Shown here: piece by piece, positions 60,533 through 64,000 of the stretch
Layout of the letters: each line of letters begins with the position of its first letter
Numbering within the stretch: the stretch's first letter is position 1
From: CAZGCA01 sp964524145
GTDB taxonomy: Bacteria; Hydrogenedentota; CAZGCA01
Assembly: GCA_964524145.1 (NCBI GenBank)
Contig: CAZGCA010000003.1
Coordinates: 52,962-116,961 of the forward strand
Length of the DNA: 64,000 nucleotides
Reading direction: 5' to 3'
Made by a program: the position numbers and the translations under genes
Notes under the pieces: model-generated
What the model was told of the DNA's origin: nothing
What the model saw: only the letters and a program-made list of their open reading frames with translations
The model's database searches: none

Positions 60533-61668
60533 CTGTTCAGCAGGCGTCCGAGCACACCCGCCCTCAACTCGATGGCCTTTTGAGGGCACATCTCATGGCA
60601 GCAGTAACAGCGGATGCAGCTCGAGTAGTCGACCTCGATCCGGTCGTCTCCGCGCTTGATGGCTTTCGGTTGCGCGGGGCACACCTCGACGCAGGCCTCA
60701 CAGAGCGTGCAGGCCGGGCTGCCGAAGACCGGTTTCGGAATTATCGAGTTCCTCAGCCAGCGTCGCACGAAATCGGGCACGGGAACAAACGCTGAAATGT
60801 CGATTACGGTTTTCACCCGGTTAAAGTCAGTCACGCGGACCGACTCGATCGGATCGCCGACCACCTCTATCTCATCCAGCGAGGTACACCCGTACCCTTG
60901 CTCCGCTGCTACTGCGATCGTCGGCACGGTTTTCGGATCTATCCCGACGATGGAGCACGCGACAACGTCAACCGCTGTCAAGTCGCCGCCCGCAATGATC
61001 ACCCCGATCGGCTTCGGGCTGCCGCCACTGGGACCCATACCATCCATGCCGACCACACCGTCCATCACGGCCAGTTTCGGTTTCAGGAACCGGTTGATAT
61101 CAAGCAGCATGGTGGCGAAATCGTTTCTGTCAGTGAACCTCAGGTGCATCTGGGGCTTGAGCAACCCCGGTATGCACCCGAACTGGTTCTTCACGGCGCC
61201 CGTGAAATACATCTGCCCGTGAGTCTTGAGTTTTGGCACGCTGATTATGGCATCGGCGTCGACGGCCGGCTTTGCGAGGGTCATCCGTTTGAGCCGCGTG
61301 CAATCGGGAGTAGCCACGTCGACGCTCGGCGTGAAATGCACCAGCTCGGCTCCCGTATCGTTTACTGCGTCGATGATCCCTGTCACGGCGGCGATCCTGT
61401 CCAGATTGCCGAATCCCGGACTATCGCCCACGAGGACCTTGTCCGCAACGGGCTTCGCGAGTCCGAGCACCGCCTTGAGAACGCTGGGATGCGTTGAAAC
61501 GGCTTTCTCAGGCTTCTTCGCGACGAGCAGGTTCGGTTTCACGAGCAGGTTCGACGCCCCTCCAACGAACTGCTCGATACCGCCCAGCAGCGATACCGCC
61601 TTGACGACGGCATCCCGCACGCGCTCTTCATCATAATCCTTGCATTTCACCACCGCAACTCGACTCAT
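60529..61668 (-). CDS. DUF362 protein with two [4Fe-4S] ferredoxin motifs
   Basis: 379 residues. The DUF362 domain (about 1-260; VKPNLLV, KLKTHGQMYFTGAVKNQFGC, GGDLTAVDVVACSIVGIDP) is followed by two clusters, CTLCEACVEVCPAQPKA and CIRCYCCHEMCPQKA. Function is unknown; members are common in anaerobes and seem to be redox proteins. It overlaps the histidine kinase start by four bases, so the kinase signal may be tied to redox state. Promoter at 61741-61769. Confidence 0.88.
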   Translation of the reverse strand: MSRVAVVKCKDYDEERVRDAVVKAVSLLGGIEQFVGGASNLLVKPNLLVAKKPEKAVSTHPSVLKAVLGLAKPVADKVLVGDSPGFGNLDRIAAVTGIIDAVNDTGAELVHFTPSVDVATPDCTRLKRMTLAKPAVDADAIISVPKLKTHGQMYFTGAVKNQFGCIPGLLKPQMHLRFTDRNDFATMLLDINRFLKPKLAVMDGVVGMDGMGPSGGSPKPIGVIIAGGDLTAVDVVACSIVGIDPKTVPTIAVAAEQGYGCTSLDEIEVVGDPIESVRVTDFNRVKTVIDISAFVPVPDFVRRWLRNSIIPKPVFGSPACTLCEACVEVCPAQPKAIKRGDDRIEVDYSSCIRCYCCHEMCPQKAIELRAGVLGRLLNR

Positions 61669-61740
61669 AACAACCCTCGTCTACCGTCTCAAGTCAGCCA
61701 TATCCCTTACGCTGGCAACATGTAAAACAGCACCGACTCA

Positions 61741-61769
61741 ATTCTAGCACAGCCCCCTGGAGAAGACAA
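61741..61769 (-). promoter_or_regulatory. Sigma-70 type promoter for the DUF362-kinase operon
   Basis: Minus strand: TTGTCT, a 17-base spacer, TAGAAT, about 73 bases before the DUF362 start codon. Confidence 0.68.
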
Positions 61770-61960
61770 ACACGCTCCGGCGTCCAGCAGGAAGGAGCGG
61801 CCGACATGACAAATCTGAGCCATTTGCGCTCCTGGTAAATGTTATCATGCGAGGATGATGCAAAGCGGCAAGGAGACTTGTTACCCCAAAGATATGGGCA
61901 ATTCGTCGTGTTGTTGTGTTCTCGGACGGCAGAAGTGTCCAATTGACCCCCAAGCAGATG

Positions 61961-62070
61961 TGGAGTGCGCAAGCTTGCTTGCGCTCTTATCAGGACCAAG
62001 CTTGCTTGAGTCCGGCTTATTGGACAGCAAGCTGTCCAACAGAACAGCGGTAGCAAGCTACCGCACTCCA
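61961..62070. repeat. Cluster of four palindromes inside an inverted terminal stem
   Basis: The outer arms TGGAGTGCG (61961-61969) and CGCACTCCA (62062-62070) are complementary. Between them lie four short-loop palindromes with related AGCAAGCT/AAGCTTGCTT centres: 61967-61984 (GCGCAAGC-TT-GCTTGCGC), 61993-62013, 62020-62039 (TTGGACAGC-AA-GCTGTCCAA) and 62047-62064 (GCGGTAGC-AA-GCTACCGC). It looks like a composite REP/MITE-like element. It lies in the 531-base gap 61669-62199, which holds no other gene that I can support. Confidence 0.85.
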
Positions 62071-62199
62071 AAACAGCCACAGCCCAAATGCCTAAATCTT
62101 ACTTGACACGAGAGAGGGAACCGAGGCATGATCAAAGCGTACGAATGGTTGGACGCTGAGGCGTTTGACGTGTTCCAACGAGGAGAGGAGGGAGTAGCC

Positions 62200-63840
62200 A
62201 TGATGCAAAGAGCTAGTCTGAATAGGGGTTCGTTGTGTCTCGGAATCGCGGTGGTCTTTGCGGTCTCGTGTGCTTTGCCGGGCTCGGCTTTGGCAGACTG
62301 CTTCGCAGCGGTCGCAGAGACTACTACCCCGCTGTCCACCGGGATTGACCTGGGGGGATGGTTCCTCGTCTACTCACGCGGGATAGGCTTCGTCTACAAC
62401 GACGGTCCGTGGATGACCGCCGACGGCAGAACATGGACGCAGGTTACCCACCCGGACATTCACCAGAACCCGGAAACGATGTGGCAGGTTGCCTGCGCCA
62501 TGGACGGTACAGCCTACATCCTACGAGGTGGTAGCCTCGAGTTCCCGTTCCCGCCTCCGCTGCTCCACCCCTTCGCTATATGGAACAGCACGGACGGTGC
62601 GGCATGGTCGCCAGTCGCCGTCAACCCGGCACTGACGAGCGGGTATCCGCCGACCCTGTCCGGAGCCTATTACGCGTTTGCGTTCGGTTCGACCCTTATT
62701 ATGGTGAATGCCAGTCCTTACGTTCCTGGGTCGCCAACAGTGTGGCGTTCGGACAACGGTGGGGCCGACTGGACGGAGCTTGCCGAGCAGCCGTTTGACG
62801 GTCACAACATCGTGGATCATGTTCTCTTCGGCTCTGAGATGTATGTCAGGGTCGCGCCTGACATCAACAACCCTGCAGGGAGTGCGAAGCTTTACCGTTC
62901 GTCGGACGGCAATGCCTGGACGGAAATAACAAGCATTGCACAGCCGGAAGAGTCCGTCAGCGACCTCGTCGTTTTCCAAGGCAAACTCTACGCGGCACTC
63001 TGCGATCTGTATGGCCGCTCCAGATATCCCCGGCGGCTGGCAAGTTCGTCGGATGGGACGCTGTGGACGGAGGTCTCGGGTTTCGAGGTACGCAACGGAG
63101 GGTATGTCGAGTTGGCCGCAATCCCCGACCTCGCGGTGGCACTCTGTCAGAATGAGTACCCCAAGCAGTTTCTCGTTTCGGAGGACGGCGTGGTCTGGCG
63201 GAATGTTGACAGAACGGTGCTCGAGGATCAGGATTGGGTCCGTCTGCTCGGAGGGTTCGATGACGCGGTGTTTCTCTATTCCATTCCTGATTCGTCGGAA
63301 CAGAATCCTATCTGGCGGTTCGATCCGACGTCCGGAACGGGCATCATCGGCCCGCTCGGGGGCAGCGTGACGATCTCTGACCCGTCCGATTCCGGCGCGG
63401 GTGCGGGGGTTATCATTCCCAAAGGAGCGCTCGCGGAAGATGCGGCCGTCACCGTTGCAGAGAACACCGGCGTGTCGGCACCGCCTGACAGTCTGGGACT
63501 GTTGCTGGCGGTCGACTACGGTCCGGAAGGCTCTATGTTCGCTCCTCGGGCGACGATTATGCTTCCTTACTCGCCGGACGATCTCGCAGCCTTGGACGCG
63601 ACACCTGGTCAACTGATGGTCTGGGATTACGATGCAGGTGCGGAAGTCCCTCACGTTGTATTGGATACGCGAAACGATCGGGTGCTGGCGGAGGTGGATC
63701 ACTTCTCGACATACGGGCTCGTCGTCGCCGTCGCAGTGCCCGCAGTACGCGGTATCTGCATCGCCTTGATGGCTCTTGCGCTGGTCATTGCCAGCCGCCT
63801 CATCGGCCCAGCGCTTTCTTCGTCCGCCCGTGCGGAATAG
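62200..63840 (+). CDS. Exported beta-propeller-like protein with ZU5-like domain and C-terminal membrane anchor
   Basis: 546 residues from ATG 62200 (GGAGGG upstream), although the frame is open from 62128. A signal peptide ends near GSALADC. Sialidase/BNR-like repeats follow, each with a (S/T)xDGxxW pattern: TADGRTWTQV, STDGAAWSPV, SDNGGADWTEL, SSDGNAWTEI, SSDGTLWTEV and SEDGVVWRNV, so about six propeller blades. A ZU5-like segment GGSVTISDPSDSGAGAGVIIPKGAL is at about 405-430. The C-terminus (VPAVRGICIALMALALVIASRLI then basic/Ser-rich residues) resembles an exosortase-type sorting tail, though no PEP motif is present. Probably surface-attached; ligand unknown. Confidence 0.72.
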   Translation: MMQRASLNRGSLCLGIAVVFAVSCALPGSALADCFAAVAETTTPLSTGIDLGGWFLVYSRGIGFVYNDGPWMTADGRTWTQVTHPDIHQNPETMWQVACAMDGTAYILRGGSLEFPFPPPLLHPFAIWNSTDGAAWSPVAVNPALTSGYPPTLSGAYYAFAFGSTLIMVNASPYVPGSPTVWRSDNGGADWTELAEQPFDGHNIVDHVLFGSEMYVRVAPDINNPAGSAKLYRSSDGNAWTEITSIAQPEESVSDLVVFQGKLYAALCDLYGRSRYPRRLASSSDGTLWTEVSGFEVRNGGYVELAAIPDLAVALCQNEYPKQFLVSEDGVVWRNVDRTVLEDQDWVRLLGGFDDAVFLYSIPDSSEQNPIWRFDPTSGTGIIGPLGGSVTISDPSDSGAGAGVIIPKGALAEDAAVTVAENTGVSAPPDSLGLLLAVDYGPEGSMFAPRATIMLPYSPDDLAALDATPGQLMVWDYDAGAEVPHVVLDTRNDRVLAEVDHFSTYGLVVAVAVPAVRGICIALMALALVIASRLIGPALSSSARAE

Positions 63841-64000
63841 ACAAGGCCCAGTGGGGCGACTTCCCACCCGCGCCACGATGAGCCGGCCCTGCGCGAACGG
63901 CGGATCGAAGAACAGGACCGATTACGAGTAAGACGAGCGAGCACGAGCACGGAAGAGATGGGAGATTGACTCGTCGGTTTGAGGTCAAAGACCTCGCTAG

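Noticed and set aside
61694..62080. 128-residue open frame on the minus strand
   Set aside because: It spans the palindrome cluster and a promoter, and has no ribosome site or recognisable domain.
62521..63876. 451-residue open frame antisense to the propeller gene
   Set aside because: The plus strand has a signal peptide, ribosome site and repeated blade motifs; the minus frame is Arg-rich shadow.

Overview
The window looks like a chromosome segment of about 57-60% GC from a Gram-negative anaerobe or facultative anaerobe. LPS capacity is suggested by a heptose-1-phosphate adenylyltransferase domain. Anaerobic metabolism is suggested by a class III ribonucleotide reductase, a cytoplasmic NAD(P)-linked [NiFe] hydrogenase, an AcsE-like methyltransferase and several radical SAM enzymes. 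A Tat-exported sulfatase, a heparinase/alginate-lyase-like protein, a DUF4091 protein, a double DUF1080 protein, a beta-propeller glycosidase-like protein, a URO-D-like methyltransferase and two Gfo/Idh/MocA oxidoreductases resemble the polysaccharide-degrading repertoire of Planctomycetota, Lentisphaerae, Hydrogenedentes or Sumerlaeota type bacteria. The phylum is an inference; there is no rRNA to confirm it.

Layout. 1-5.3 kb: IspH tail fused to a UbiA-like domain, a nuclease-heptose nucleotidyltransferase fusion, and a glycolate/lactate oxidase pair (glcD, glcF), all tightly coupled. 5.3-8.4 kb: glycosyltransferase, unknown protein, sulfatase. 8.4-12.6 kb (minus strand): mocA-xdhC, a four-helix-bundle gene between 71-bp direct repeats, class II aldolase, an inverted-repeat remnant, tRNA-Leu and an Arg-rich exported protein. 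12.9-19.5 kb: two Gfo/Idh/MocA genes, a B12-radical SAM gene, and a glycosyltransferase-ParB-SPL operon. 19.7-23.3 kb: AcsE-like, MgtE, MscS and a small unknown gene. 23.7-27.3 kb: ECF sigma factor with FecR-type anti-sigma, a tandem structured RNA, glycerate kinase. 27.3-34.2 kb (minus): nrdR-nrdD-nrdG under a promoter that contains an NrdR box, then rsmD and recG. 34.3-37.3 kb: ADP-ribose pyrophosphatase and ADP-ribosylglycohydrolase, rpmE, prfA. 37.3-45 kb: carbohydrate gene island. 45.4-51.2 kb: flavoprotein, a pseudo-amidohydrolase and the hydBGDA hydrogenase. 51.6-64 kb: tRNA-Val, thrS, a PilT-like ATPase, a DapA-family gene, rpmB, a PP-loop thiolase with a two-domain E1-like protein, a histidine kinase overlapping a DUF362 ferredoxin gene, a palindrome cluster and an exported beta-propeller/ZU5-like protein.

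Most operons overlap by 4-26 bases, and many have recognisable sigma-70 type promoters with 17-18 base spacers. The most unusual items are the nuclease-nucleotidyltransferase fusion (976-2571), the pseudo-dimeric E1 beside a tRNA-thiolation-like enzyme (56672-59033), the paired structured RNA with differing but complementary closing stems (25697-26015), the ParB-SPL operon (15250-18401), the palindrome cluster (61961-62070), and a full-length amidohydrolase-fold protein that has lost its metal ligands (46027-47241). All assignments come from reading motifs and context; no database search was run.
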